64,000 nucleotides of DNA from an uncultured Clostridia bacterium (GTDB lineage: Bacteria > Bacillota > Clostridia > Oscillospirales > Ruminococcaceae): positions 3,883 to 67,882 of the forward strand of contig CAMUJF010000015.1 of the NCBI GenBank assembly GCA_947089135.1, written 5' to 3'. Shown piece after piece: positions 1-8,234 of the stretch (its first letter is position 1; every line of letters begins with the position of its first letter). The translations under genes and the position numbers were made by a program. The notes beneath the pieces are model-generated. The model searched no databases and had not been told where the DNA came from. It saw only the letters and a program-made list of their open reading frames with translations.

Positions 1-1002
1 AACGAAAAGAAAAGCGCGGAGCTTTGTGAAATTATTTACGAGCTGTCGGGAATTACCGGGGAGCAGCTTGACGGATTCAGCGAATTTGACAAAGGAGACG
101 GCTACGATCCTGTCCCAGACGGCAATGGCGGATTTTCGCTGGTTATGCGTGAGCCTGTTCTGCCGGAAGTGAATATCCCCGAAAGCCTTACCTACGAGCG
201 TTTCAGGGAGCTTATGCGGCAGGCGGACAAAATCATCGGCGGCGGTTCAAGATACGGCGACGATGATATTATCGGGAATTTTTCCCGTGTCCCAAAGACC
301 TATGAGGACGCCCTTGCGGAGTACGAACAGATATTCACGGAGGAAAAGATCACTCCCGCCTACGCGCGGCTTTTCTGCGATTACTCCTGCATAGACCTTG
401 CGATAATGCCCGTGTTCGTGGCTGCGGCTCTTGCGGGCAAGGACAAAAAGTCCCGTATCGAGCAGCTTGTGTACTCGAGGAAAATTTCCTCGGCGAGGCT
501 TGTGCTGACAAGGTACGCGGCGTTGGTTTTTGTGATGATAATACCGGTTCTGCTGACGGTCATACACGCCCACGTCGGCGTTGCGGAAATGTACAAGGGG
601 TACAAGCTTGACAATTTTGCGTTCTTGAAATATTCGGCAATGTGGCTGCTGCCCAACGTACTCTTATCAACGGCGGCGGGAATGCTGCTGACGGAAATTT
701 TCTCGCCGCTTATCGCGATATTCGTGCAGGGCGCGTGGTGGTTCGGCGGCGTATTCGCCTCATCGGGAGGACTTACCGGAAACATTACAAGCTTCGTGCT
801 TGTGCCGAGGCACAACAATCTTTTCGGCGCGGACTTATTTGCCGAGACCTTTAAGCAGTTCGCGTTCAACAGGATTTTTTACACGGTACTTTCCCTTATA
901 TTGGTAACAGTTGCCGTGATAGTTTATGAAATAAAAAGGAGGGGCGGCTTTAATGGGCTTTCAAGGGCTTTTAAAAATCACTCGGATAAATCTGCGGCAT
1001 AA
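1..1002 (+). CDS. ABC-2 type permease subunit (5' truncated by window edge)
   Basis: The frame is open from the first base, so the gene begins outside the window; 333 residues are visible. The N-terminal part is soluble and acidic. A run of hydrophobic segments starts near visible residue 128 and gives about five or six membrane spans, with one ending in the basic tail KRRGG. A juxtamembrane motif (GKDKKSRIEQLVYSR) is typical of ABC-2 exporters, where it contacts the ATPase. It overlaps the next permease gene by 50 bases in another frame, so the two are translationally coupled and probably form a heterodimeric membrane part. The ATPase gene is presumably upstream, outside the window. Substrate is unknown. 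Confidence 0.7.
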   Translation, partial: NEKKSAELCEIIYELSGITGEQLDGFSEFDKGDGYDPVPDGNGGFSLVMREPVLPEVNIPESLTYERFRELMRQADKIIGGGSRYGDDDIIGNFSRVPKTYEDALAEYEQIFTEEKITPAYARLFCDYSCIDLAIMPVFVAAALAGKDKKSRIEQLVYSRKISSARLVLTRYAALVFVMIIPVLLTVIHAHVGVAEMYKGYKLDNFAFLKYSAMWLLPNVLLSTAAGMLLTEIFSPLIAIFVQGAWWFGGVFASSGGLTGNITSFVLVPRHNNLFGADLFAETFKQFAFNRIFYTVLSLILVTVAVIVYEIKRRGGFNGLSRAFKNHSDKSAA

Positions 1003-1582
1003 TTTCCCTCTGCACCTTGGCATAGCCGTGGCTGTTGCCGTACTTACGCCGGTGATCTTCAGCATATCCGCTCTTGACTTTGCGGCGGCGGCGCAGCCCC
1101 TGGAAATGCTCCTTTGCATGACCGGGACTGCTCTCCTGACCCCTGTATTTCTTCCCGAGCAGAACGAGAATATCCGCGACGTGATACGCTCAAAAAGGAC
1201 GGACTATCTGACCGTTTGCCTTATACGGACAGTGTACTCCGTAATTGCCCTTGCGGCGGTCATTGGTATGTTCACGGCTGTAATGAAGCTATGCGAGAGC
1301 AGCGTTACCCTTATCCACTTCGGAGCAGGGTTTGCCTCCGCGTTTTTCTTAGGCGCGGTAGGACTTGCCTTTGCTAAGTTCGGGGGAAGTCCCACAGTCG
1401 GATACATGGCTTCAATGATATACTATCTGGGAAATTTCGGGCTTAAGGACAAGTTAGGCAAATTCTTTCTGTTTTCCGTGAGCGGCGGAGAGAAAAGCGT
1501 TAATTTTACTCTTATTGTCGGAGGAGCAATTATTATTGCAGTAACTTTCATTGCTTCAAAAATTATTGAAAAAATAAAATAG
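953..1582 (+). CDS. Second ABC permease subunit, hydrophobic membrane protein
   Basis: A 209-residue protein with about six hydrophobic segments and little else. The ATG at 953 follows AGGAGGGG at 937-944 and lies inside the 3' end of the preceding permease gene. This overlap and the similar topology suggest it is the partner membrane subunit of one ABC transporter. No ATPase motif is present, and no substrate can be inferred. The general ABC-permease role is an inference from the neighbour rather than from a specific motif. Confidence 0.65.
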   Translation: MGFQGLLKITRINLRHNFPLHLGIAVAVAVLTPVIFSISALDFAAAAQPLEMLLCMTGTALLTPVFLPEQNENIRDVIRSKRTDYLTVCLIRTVYSVIALAAVIGMFTAVMKLCESSVTLIHFGAGFASAFFLGAVGLAFAKFGGSPTVGYMASMIYYLGNFGLKDKLGKFFLFSVSGGEKSVNFTLIVGGAIIIAVTFIASKIIEKIK

Positions 1583-1640
1583 CGATGAATTTACAGTATC
1601 GTACCCTCTTTTGTTGCGCGTATAGCTTCAAGCGCGCTTT

Positions 1641-1913
1641 TGCTGTTATCAAGCTTTTTGGGATCGCGCTCACACCGTCCCACAAGAGCTGCGGTTTTCG
1701 TGGGAATGGGGTACTTTTTGCCGTAAGTATTTCGGGATAGATATTACTGAGTTGCTTGATGAATATAATTTGTTTCTGTATTTTGAGCCGGGTTAGCAAA
1801 TAAAGAGACTGCACAAGTCGTTGGGGCTTACGCAGTCAGAATTGGCGAATCGGTTAGGTGTGTCTGTTCAAAAGGTTAAACATTGGGAAGAGGGAAAGTT
1901 CAGACCCACCTGA
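1641..1913 (+). pseudogene. Decayed HTH (XRE-type) regulator remnant
   Basis: In the frame beginning at 1650 the DNA reads as a conserved-looking protein (FWDRAHTVPQEL, then EWGTFCRKYFG) that is broken by a TAG at 1794-1796. It resumes with a clear XRE helix-turn-helix (KSLGLTQSELANRLGVS, then KHWEEGK) and stops at 1911-1913. No start codon or ribosome site fits. The preserved HTH motif across a stop shows a pseudogene. It abuts an IS256 fragment on the other strand. Confidence 0.55.
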
Positions 1914-2035
1914 TATGCAAAAAATATTGATAAAATGTCCCGGTTTTCTTCCCAGATTCTTACGCAGCTCTGGCAGGACTTTTGCCATTTTTCTTTAAAT
2001 TCAATCAGTGCATTTAACGCCTCGTCGTTTTTCAT
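1910..2035 (-). pseudogene. IS256-family (Mutator) transposase fragment, late-middle part
   Basis: On the minus strand an open stretch of about 42 codons reads ALNALIEFKEKW, then SCVRIWEENRDILSIFF. This matches the conserved block of IS256-type transposases that precedes the EIRKxxYTTN motif. Both neighbouring parts of the transposase are missing. Its 3' edge coincides with the end of the HTH remnant near 1910, marking a recombination scar. Confidence 0.55.
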
Positions 2036-2041
2036 TTGACA

Positions 2042-3418
2042 TTATTTGGGTTTAATATGAGTTATCTGCGTTTGCCTGCTCACCTCAAAACCACTATTAT
2101 TTATCTTTATTATCATAACAGTGTCGCTGTTTATTCCGCCGCTTTTCGGAAGTGCAACAGCGTATGCATATGTGGGGTAATCGTACACTACGGTATAACT
2201 GCCCTGCGGCGGATATTGCTGATTATATGCCGTACTGCTTGCGCCTGCGTCTGTACTTGCGCTCGGAATATCTTCGGCAACGGATATAACAGTGTACGAT
2301 CCCGAATTTTCCTCAGAATAACCCATTAATAAAGCATCTTCAACAAGTACGTCCGAATACACGGCTGCAGGAGCCTCCTCGACAGCAATACAGTCAGAAC
2401 CGTCCGGGGTCAAATAATAGCTGTATTCCGGTACTTCTGCGGCTGAGTTCGAGATTGCTATATCGTAAGCTAATGTTCCGTAGGGCATAACAGTAACATT
2501 AAAGGCAGCTGCCACAGTGGCTGCGACGACGGCAAACAGTCCCGCAAAGGCAGATTTTCTTTTTGTCATAACGTCTCTTATCCGTTCCTCAAGGCTGCCC
2601 CCCGAAAAACTTCCCGCAAGAGGAAAGCTTTTTCCGGCGGGAACGCAGCGTTGTTCCTCAACGCTGATAAGGGTCATTGCGTAATCGGCAGGAACGGTTT
2701 TTCCCCGCCGCAGAGCAGTCTCGTCGCAGGCAAGCTCAATGTCGCGGTTTGCGAAAACGAACATTACCCACACCAGAGGATTGAACCAGTACGCAGCAGC
2801 GCACACTGCAAGAAGCGATTTGAATAAGGCGTCCAGACGCTTTATATGCGCAAGCTCGTGGCACAGGACGTTGCGAACATCTTCGCCGTGTATGTCCATG
2901 CTTTTGGGCAGGATTATCACAGGTGAGAATATTCCGTACGTAAGCGGGGAATCGGTTCTGTCCGAAACGAGCAGACGGATGCTTCTGATTATACCGAATT
3001 CATTTTTCAGAGGTTCAATGTTATAATCTGCGGGAACAGCACAGGAAAAAGTCATTCTGCTTTTAACATGGTATATGACAAAAACCGAACCCGCAAAGAC
3101 TGCTCCGAAAAGCCATATGTATCCGCACAGCGAAATTAAAAAGCCGCTTTCCGAAACGGGTACCGCTACATTGATTACCGCCTCGGGTATAGCCGGAACA
3201 ATATCTTGTACCGAATAAGCCGTCTCTGTTACCGCTGTATCGTGCTTGACTGATTCCGTAACGGCAATTCCTATTGGCGGCAGTAAAAGTTTTGCGGCGG
3301 CGATTAGCCACAATGCAGACAAGACCCGTTTAGGCAGTTTTCGGAACATTATTTTCCGCAGAAATATTATAACAGCGATCACTGCCGCGGCGGACAGGCT
3401 TCTTCCGATAATATCCAT
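2042..3418 (-). CDS. M56 family (BlaR1/MecR1-like) membrane metallopeptidase
   Basis: A 458-residue protein with N-terminal membrane spans and an M56 zinc-peptidase domain. The zinc motif HELAH is about residue 189, followed by FNPLVW and a conserved ELACDE segment near residue 230. In BlaR1/MecR1 systems such a protease senses a cell-wall signal and leads to loss of the BlaI repressor. The C-terminal extracellular part here is short and shows no penicillin-binding sensor motifs (no SxxK/KTG seen), so beta-lactam sensing is not supported. The ATG at 3418 has AGGAG upstream. It lies 12 bases after the blaI-like gene, as one operon. Confidence 0.88.
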   Translation of the reverse strand: MDIIGRSLSAAAVIAVIIFLRKIMFRKLPKRVLSALWLIAAAKLLLPPIGIAVTESVKHDTAVTETAYSVQDIVPAIPEAVINVAVPVSESGFLISLCGYIWLFGAVFAGSVFVIYHVKSRMTFSCAVPADYNIEPLKNEFGIIRSIRLLVSDRTDSPLTYGIFSPVIILPKSMDIHGEDVRNVLCHELAHIKRLDALFKSLLAVCAAAYWFNPLVWVMFVFANRDIELACDETALRRGKTVPADYAMTLISVEEQRCVPAGKSFPLAGSFSGGSLEERIRDVMTKRKSAFAGLFAVVAATVAAAFNVTVMPYGTLAYDIAISNSAAEVPEYSYYLTPDGSDCIAVEEAPAAVYSDVLVEDALLMGYSEENSGSYTVISVAEDIPSASTDAGASSTAYNQQYPPQGSYTVVYDYPTYAYAVALPKSGGINSDTVMIIKINNSGFEVSRQTQITHIKPK

Positions 3419-3430
3419 AATATAACTCCT

Positions 3431-3784
3431 TTATTTGAGTTTGTTGACAATCTCTTTAAGACGTCCGATCTCTTCCTTTGACAGTCTGTCCGAGCTTAGC
3501 AGCGAAGCCGCCAACATATCCGCAGAGCCGTTGTACATCCTGCTTATCAGCTCGTCTGTTTCATACTCGCGCGCTTCGTCAAGAGACACCTCCGCATGGC
3601 AGATAAAGTTCGGGTCTGTACGGCTCACAGCGCCTTTGTCAATACATTTTTTTATTACGGTGTATGTTGTTGTCTTGCTCCAGCCGACCTGATTCCCCAG
3701 AGCGACGGCAATATCCTTTGCACTTGAATCGCCGTTTTCCCACAGTACCTGCATTACTTTTAATTCTGAATCAAAAAGCTTCAT
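3431..3784 (-). CDS. BlaI/MecI/CopY family transcriptional repressor
   Basis: A 117-residue winged-helix repressor. The family motif LFDSELKVMQVLWENG is at the N-terminus and GWSKTTTYTVIKKCIDKG covers the recognition helix and wing. It is the first gene of a two-gene operon with the M56 peptidase. A TTCTA-N6-TAGAA palindrome lies over its predicted start site, consistent with autorepression. The inducing signal is unknown. Length and motifs match the family well. Confidence 0.92.
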   Translation of the reverse strand: MKLFDSELKVMQVLWENGDSSAKDIAVALGNQVGWSKTTTYTVIKKCIDKGAVSRTDPNFICHAEVSLDEAREYETDELISRMYNGSADMLAASLLSSDRLSKEEIGRLKEIVNKLK

Positions 3785-3801
3785 TAATACTCCCCCACAA
3801 G

Positions 3802-3855
3802 TTCTATTTAAGTAGAATACATTATAATTTTACCACGCAGCGACGGATTTGTCAA
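3802..3855 (-). promoter_or_regulatory. blaI-like operon promoter with palindromic operator
   Basis: On the minus strand TTGACA (3850-3855) and TAAAAT (3827-3832) are 17 bases apart. The palindrome TTCTATTTAAGTAGAA (3802-3817) lies just downstream, over the expected start point, where a BlaI dimer would block transcription. An alternative -10 (TATAAT, 3821-3826) has a poor spacer. Confidence 0.65.
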
Positions 3856-3872
3856 CGGGATATTTTTAAAAG

Positions 3873-4445
3873 AGTGGACACACAGCGCATATTATAAAAA
3901 ACCAATGACAGAAAAAAGAAGTTCACGGGAATTTGAATTACGATTTTTGCGATAATTCATTTTTGCAATGCCAAAATCATTATAGGCTTGTACAAAGAGT
4001 TCCAAAACTGCATGAAGAGTTACCATAGTTATCACATAGGTATTTTCACGTGTTTCGATTTTGGACTTTTTACCTATAAACCAGTACAATTCATCTGATT
4101 CTAAAAATTGGAAATTACTTTTTGGGTTTTGAGGTGTTTTTTTAATCCAGTTATGCACATTGGCTTTACCGAATCCAAACACCTTGCCAACGCCTCGTCC
4201 GCTTGCACCGGCATAATATGTTTTTATTGCTTGTTGGCGAATTTCTTCAGGATATTCCCGTGTTTTCGGGTCAAGTGTGTAGTTTTTTTGCATTCCTTGC
4301 AAAAGCACCTTTGCGTTCCCGAACGATTCTTTCCTGCATTCACCTGGTTTTCTGTTCTTCCGCAGACAGAACATTTCCTGTCTGCTACTTCTGTTGCTTT
4401 TCTCATATTTTTATTATATCATATTATGCGCTATTTGTCCGCACT
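3873..4445 (-). mobile_element. IS1-family element, internally deleted
   Basis: The ends are imperfect inverted repeats: AGTGGACACACAGCGCATA at 3873 and its related inverted copy AGTGCGGACAAATAGCGCATA ending at 4445. The element is about 570 bases, shorter than the roughly 700 or more usual for IS1-family members. It encodes only the front and the last part of the transposase. I see no convincing target duplication at the two edges. Confidence 0.65.
3892..4406 (-). pseudogene. IS1-family transposase, frameshifted and internally deleted
   Basis: From the ATG at 4406 one frame encodes a CSVCG ... CKECKK zinc ribbon. At an A7 run (near 4285) the family sequence continues in the -1 frame (NYTLDPKTREYPEE, then the HTH and WIKK, then the DEL block ESDELYWF). 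After TYVITMV it jumps directly to the family C-terminus (LFVQAYNDFGIAK to FSVIGFL), so most of the DDE catalytic core is missing. The A7 site could be a programmed slippage site, as IS1 uses an A6C motif, but it sits earlier than usual. The deletion makes the product inactive. Confidence 0.7.
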
Positions 4446-4461
4446 TTGGACAAGTTCTTAC

Positions 4462-4490
4462 TTGACAAATTGATTATGTCATGATATAAT
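4462..4490 (+). promoter_or_regulatory. Promoter of tRNA-Leu
   Basis: TTGACA (4462-4467) and TATAAT (4485-4490) are separated by 17 bases, a perfect housekeeping promoter. The tRNA begins 17 bases after the -10 box. Confidence 0.8.
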
Positions 4491-4507
4491 AAGTATAATT
4501 GTATTGT

Positions 4508-4594
4508 GCCGCTGTGGTGAAATCGGCAGACACGAGGGACTTAAAATCCCTTGGTAGCAATACCGTACGAGTTCAAGTCTCGTCAGCGGCACCA
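4508..4594 (+). tRNA. tRNA-Leu (anticodon UAA)
   Basis: The acceptor arms GCCGCTG and CAGCGGC pair, the T arm contains GTTCAAG, and the long variable arm marks a class II tRNA. The anticodon loop CTTAAAA gives UAA, which fits leucine. The CCA tail is encoded (4592-4594). Confidence 0.95.
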
Positions 4595-5029
4595 TCTTTC
4601 CTTAGGAAAAAAGATATTTAGCTCTCAAATGGCTTAGGTAGGCGGTTTGAGGGCAATTCTTTTGCCAAAAAACGAAGTAAAAATCCGTAGATATTTTTAA
4701 GGGGTTTTTAGGGGCAAACAGGATTTGAACCCTTTTCGTAAAAATTTTTCGATAAATATTGTATATAATGACAAAATTAAAAGGAACATATGGAAAACAT
4801 ACAGAAATCCTATCCGAATAGCGACAGTAGAAAATTTTCGAAAAAAAACATGAAATATTGTCGGTATTCAACAATCTGTAGGAAAAAAGATTTTTAAGGG
4901 ATTTGAACCCTAAAAATAAATATTACCAAAATTTCAAAATAAAATATGTGCAAAACAGAGAAAGCCATGTTAAGTGTAAATCATTTAACATGGCTTTTTT
5001 TATTGCCCAAATTATGGAGGTTATGTCAA
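4595..5029. other. Gene-free stretch between tRNA-Leu and a decayed gene
   Basis: AT-rich DNA with no supportable gene. It holds two copies of a T-arm-like string (GGATTTGAACCC near 4722 and 4896), which read as tRNA T-loop sequence on the minus strand, but no acceptor or anticodon arms accompany them. The last part holds a hairpin at 4961-5001. Confidence 0.5.
4961..5001 (+). terminator. Rho-independent terminator-like hairpin
   Basis: AAAGCCATGTTAA pairs with TTAACATGGCTTT around an 11-base loop and is followed by a T run. It could end the tRNA-Leu transcript. It lies only about 30 bases before the next start codon. Confidence 0.65.
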
Positions 5030-5441
5030 ATGGAAAACGAAAGAAACAAACCCGATTGTCCGTTGATCGGGCAGCTTTTTTGCGGATTCCGACCATGAAA
5101 AATATTTCAAAGATTTCATAGAAAATAACCCACTCGGCGGCAGCAGATTTTATGCTGCTGTTTTTCTTTTATCCGCGGAATTTGATTTACGGAAACGTTC
5201 CAAAAATTCAATAATTAACGGTACTTTCGATTTCGGAAAAATAAATTTGAAAGGTATCTCGGCAGACGGCTATACCATATATAAAGCAGCGAAAACCGTA
5301 TACACGGAAAATCCCGAAATCACTGCGACAGAACTTTTCGATAAAGAGCTTGCAGACGATTTGGTACTGTACATCATTTTCAACGGCTTTTTGGTCGCTG
5401 AAAACGGTATAAAAATTTTAGAACTGGAGGGCGAAAAATGA
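5030..5441 (+). pseudogene. Unknown small protein gene broken by a frameshift
   Basis: An ATG at 5030 with GGAGG nine bases upstream starts a peptide (MENERNKPDCPLIG) that runs into a stop at 5096. At a T6 run near 5076 the reading continues one frame over as DSDHEKYFKDF to ILELEGEK, ending at 5441. Together the two parts give about 136 residues. The second half loosely resembles small accessory proteins of mobile elements (DUF6075-like), which I cannot confirm. The next decayed gene starts at the ATGA overlap. Confidence 0.45.
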
Positions 5442-5827
5442 TTGGCGTTAAGGTAAATTACGAACGGCAAGCGTTTCGGCGACGGAAAAATATCGGTATC
5501 CGCTTCGGCTTGCAATGATGGAATTAATTTCGGAGAGCTTGTCTCAATAAATAATTATGAGGATATATCAGAGCTTTGCGGACGATATGTAAAGCTGGAC
5601 GTGCAGCTTACCGCGTCCTCTGACGGAAAACCCTCCGAACTTTTTGATATTACAATTATGTCTAAAGAGGCAGAACTGCCCGATTATTCCAACGCAGAAC
5701 CGATTGCGGAAATTATTTCAAAGAATGCGACAAAGGTCAACGTTCCTATAAATATCCGCGCGGATATTTCGGACGATTGCCTTAAATCGGATATTACAAT
5801 CGAATGGTCGAGTGAAAGCGACAAGGT
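5438..5827 (+). pseudogene. Unknown gene, frameshifted and truncated by an IS256 fragment
   Basis: The ATG at 5438 overlaps the previous stop and follows GGAGGG. The first frame ends at codon 27, but a long open frame (GKRFGDGKISVSASACNDG to IEWSSESDK) continues in another frame. It is cut off near 5828, where the sequence changes to the inverted start of an IS256 transposase. No family was recognised. Confidence 0.45.
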
Positions 5828-6100
5828 AAGCTTGCGCTTTAATTTCTTCAAGCTTTCAAGCTGCGTTTTTACCGTCTTTTTCGAGTACCCGTTCCGGTAG
5901 TTTTTCGACATACCGTTTTCGTCTGTATTCGACACACGTTCGCTTTTTTCGTAACCGAGTTTTTCTTCAAGTTCCGCCTCCATTACCGTCTGAAGCACAT
6001 CGCTGAACAGCTCTTTCATGCTGTTCATAATGTCCGTTGTACTTGTAAAATGTTGGCTGTTTACAAATTCCTTAAGCAATTCCTTTGATGTTTTTTCCAT
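5828..6100 (-). pseudogene. IS256-family transposase, N-terminal fragment
   Basis: From the ATG at 6100 the protein reads LLKEFVNSQHFTSTTDIMN, then QTVMEAELEEKLGYEKSER and RNGYSKKTVKT. This is the typical start of Mutator-type transposases. Similarity stops near 5828, after which the frame only reads antisense through another gene. The rest of the transposase, including the DDE core, is missing. Confidence 0.75.
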
Positions 6101-6105
6101 AGTTA

Positions 6106-6163
6106 AAGCACTTCCTTTCAGATTTTTCCTTTCTCTAAGTTTTGTCTGATCGGAAGTGCTTTA
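6106..6163. repeat. Inverted repeat upstream of the IS256 fragment
   Basis: AAAGCACTTCC (6106-6116) and GGAAGTGCTTT (6153-6163) form a perfect 11-base inverted pair just before the transposase start. It is probably part of the insertion-sequence terminus. Confidence 0.5.
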
Positions 6164-6208
6164 TTCTTTTTACACAAAATTCGGTTGGGTTTCTATAAAG
6201 GCGGAAAT

Positions 6209-7990
6209 TCAGCTTTCAGGAACTTCCTGCCGCGCAGTGCAAAGCTTATAGTAGTCTCCCTTTTTAGCCATTAACTCGTCGTGGTTTCCGCACTCGGTTA
6301 TGCCTCGGTTGGAAACGTACATTATCTTGTCGCAGTTGCGGATTGTGGAAAGTCTATGGGCGATGATAAAAGATGTTCTGCCCTCCAACAGCCTGTCGAG
6401 ACCCTCCTGCAAAAGCTTTTCGGTTTTTGCGTCAATGGAGGACGTGGCTTCGTCCAGAACAAGGATTTTCGGATCGCTTATAAGCGTTCTCGCAAATGCG
6501 ATAAGCTGCTTCTGACCCTGCGAGAGCATTGAACCGCCCTCGTTTATCATGGTGTCGTAGCCGTCTGGGAATTCCCTTATGAACTCGTCCGCGCGTACCG
6601 TTTCGCAGGCTTTGATTATTTCGTCCATTGTTGCGTCAAGCTTGCCGTAGCGGATATTGTCCGCGATAGTGCCGCTGAACACCACGCTGTCCTGAAGCAT
6701 TATTCCCATTTGGGAGCGCAGGGATTTCAAGGTTATGTCACGTACATTATAGCCGTCGATGAGCACCGCTCCCTCGGTAACGTCATAGAATCTGGAAATA
6801 AGATTTACTATAGTAGTCTTGCCCGCGCCTGTTGGTCCTACCAATGCAACGCTCTCGCCCTTTTTAACCTCAAAGGACAGGTTTTCAAGAACAGTCTTGC
6901 TCTCGTCGTATGCAAAGGTAACATTGTCGAAGCTGACGTTTCCCTCGATAGGAGGAAGCTCTTCCGCACCTTCTTTGTCGTTTACCTTAACAGGTTCGTC
7001 GAGAGTTTCAAAAATTCTTTCCAAGTAGGATACCGCATTGATAAAGTTATTAAACAGGTTTGCAAGGTTCAAAATAGGCTGCCAGAAACGTGAGGCGTAT
7101 CCCGACATCGCCACGATAGTACCCAGCGATACCGACGAGGGACCCATTATGAGCAGCCCCACAAAATATATGGCGGAGCCGATAACAGCCGAAATGGTAT
7201 CAACTGTTGGCCACAAAAGGTTATTGCAGGTAACGGCTTTCATCCAGCTTTTCCGGTATGCCTCGGAAAGTCCGCTGAATATCTCGGCGTTCTCGTCCTC
7301 GCGCACAAAAAGCTGGGTAACCTTTACGCCAACAATTCCCTCGTGGAGGTAGGCATTCAGGTTGGAGCTTTTGTTGTTCACCCTCTGCCACGCTCTGCGC
7401 TGACGCTTTTTTATCAGCAGTATAAAGCCCGCTAAAAAGGGTACGCCCGCCAGAATGACCAGAGCCATTTTCCAGTGCATGGCGAACATAAACACTGCAA
7501 TGAATATCAGGTTGAAAATTTCAAGGATAAAGGTTATGATACCGTTTGAAAGGGTGTCGGACACGCTGTTGACGTAGTTGATGATGCGTACGAGAATTTT
7601 TCCGTGGGGACGGCTGTCGTAGTACTCAAAGGAAAGCCGCTGCAAATGCTCGAACAGGTCTGTTCTTATGTCGAAGATTATGTCCTGTCCAACCTTTGTC
7701 ATTATGCGGGAGCGTATTGTGGAGAAAACGATGTTCACCACGATAGTCAAAAGCAGCAGAGCCGCCATTATCAGCAGCTTTGGGATATTCTTTTCAGGTA
7801 TGGCTTCATCGATAGCCCGCTGTGTTATGACCGGAGAGAAAAGTCCGATAATAACCGCTGCCGCGCTGAGCAGAAGCGCTGCTATCATTCGTTTTTTGTA
7901 TCTGGTCACATAGACCATTGCCCTTTTAAGATGACGTATGTCGAAAGGGGATTCAAGCTGTTCGTCAACGTCGTATTTATTTCGTGCCAT
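6209..7990 (-). CDS. ABC exporter half-transporter, catalytic-type subunit
   Basis: A 593-residue half-transporter with an N-terminal six-span membrane domain (about residues 30-320) and a C-terminal ATPase domain. Walker A is GPTGAGKTT, the signature LSQGQKQL, Walker B ILVLDEATSS with the catalytic Glu, and the H-loop IIAHRLST. The neighbouring exporter carries degenerate catalytic residues, so the two very likely form one heterodimeric multidrug or lipid exporter (BmrCD/TM287-288 type). The gene follows its partner after a 242-base gap that contains a palindromic repeat. The ATG at 7990 has GGAAAGGA upstream. Substrate cannot be told from sequence. Confidence 0.92.
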   Translation of the reverse strand: MARNKYDVDEQLESPFDIRHLKRAMVYVTRYKKRMIAALLLSAAAVIIGLFSPVITQRAIDEAIPEKNIPKLLIMAALLLLTIVVNIVFSTIRSRIMTKVGQDIIFDIRTDLFEHLQRLSFEYYDSRPHGKILVRIINYVNSVSDTLSNGIITFILEIFNLIFIAVFMFAMHWKMALVILAGVPFLAGFILLIKKRQRRAWQRVNNKSSNLNAYLHEGIVGVKVTQLFVREDENAEIFSGLSEAYRKSWMKAVTCNNLLWPTVDTISAVIGSAIYFVGLLIMGPSSVSLGTIVAMSGYASRFWQPILNLANLFNNFINAVSYLERIFETLDEPVKVNDKEGAEELPPIEGNVSFDNVTFAYDESKTVLENLSFEVKKGESVALVGPTGAGKTTIVNLISRFYDVTEGAVLIDGYNVRDITLKSLRSQMGIMLQDSVVFSGTIADNIRYGKLDATMDEIIKACETVRADEFIREFPDGYDTMINEGGSMLSQGQKQLIAFARTLISDPKILVLDEATSSIDAKTEKLLQEGLDRLLEGRTSFIIAHRLSTIRNCDKIMYVSNRGITECGNHDELMAKKGDYYKLCTARQEVPES

Positions 7991-8129
7991 AATTATGACC
8001 GTTCCTTTCCGAGTTTTGCGGTTTCCGCAAAGAAATCGAGGCGGCAGCCGAAGAAGTAAAACTCAAAACTTGAAAAACTTGTTTTTCAAGACTATCACTT
8101 CTTTACCGTTGTGAAAACAGGTTTTTCTT

Positions 8130-8234
8130 ATACTAATCCATCATTGGAATTATGAACAAGAAATTGCCGCTAAAGCTTGCATATATGGATTTTGCGGCGA
8201 GAGATCGTGCATAATTCAATGAGAGATTAGTATT
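8130..8234. repeat. Palindromic repeat family A, copy 1
   Basis: About 105 bases with ends TACTAATCC and GATTAGTA, inner arms GAATTAT/ATAATTC and TTGCCGC/GCGGC. It lies between the two exporter genes and reaches into the stop codon of the upstream one (8233-8235). Related copies are at 44803, 47431, 47621 and 62301. Confidence 0.8.

Noticed and set aside
2042..3418. Beta-lactam sensor BlaR1/MecR1 proper
   Set aside because: The M56 domain is clear, but the C-terminal region is short and lacks penicillin-binding motifs, and no beta-lactamase gene is adjacent.
3873..4445. Target-site duplication of the IS1-like element
   Set aside because: The bases beside the two ends do not match over 8-9 positions.
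4700..4915. tRNA fragments on the minus strand (two T-arm-like strings)
   Set aside because: Only the 12-base T-loop-like string is present; no acceptor, D or anticodon arms can be folded around it.
5270..5515. Minus-strand frame over the decayed small gene
   Set aside because: It is opposite the reading frame with a ribosome site and has no motif of its own.
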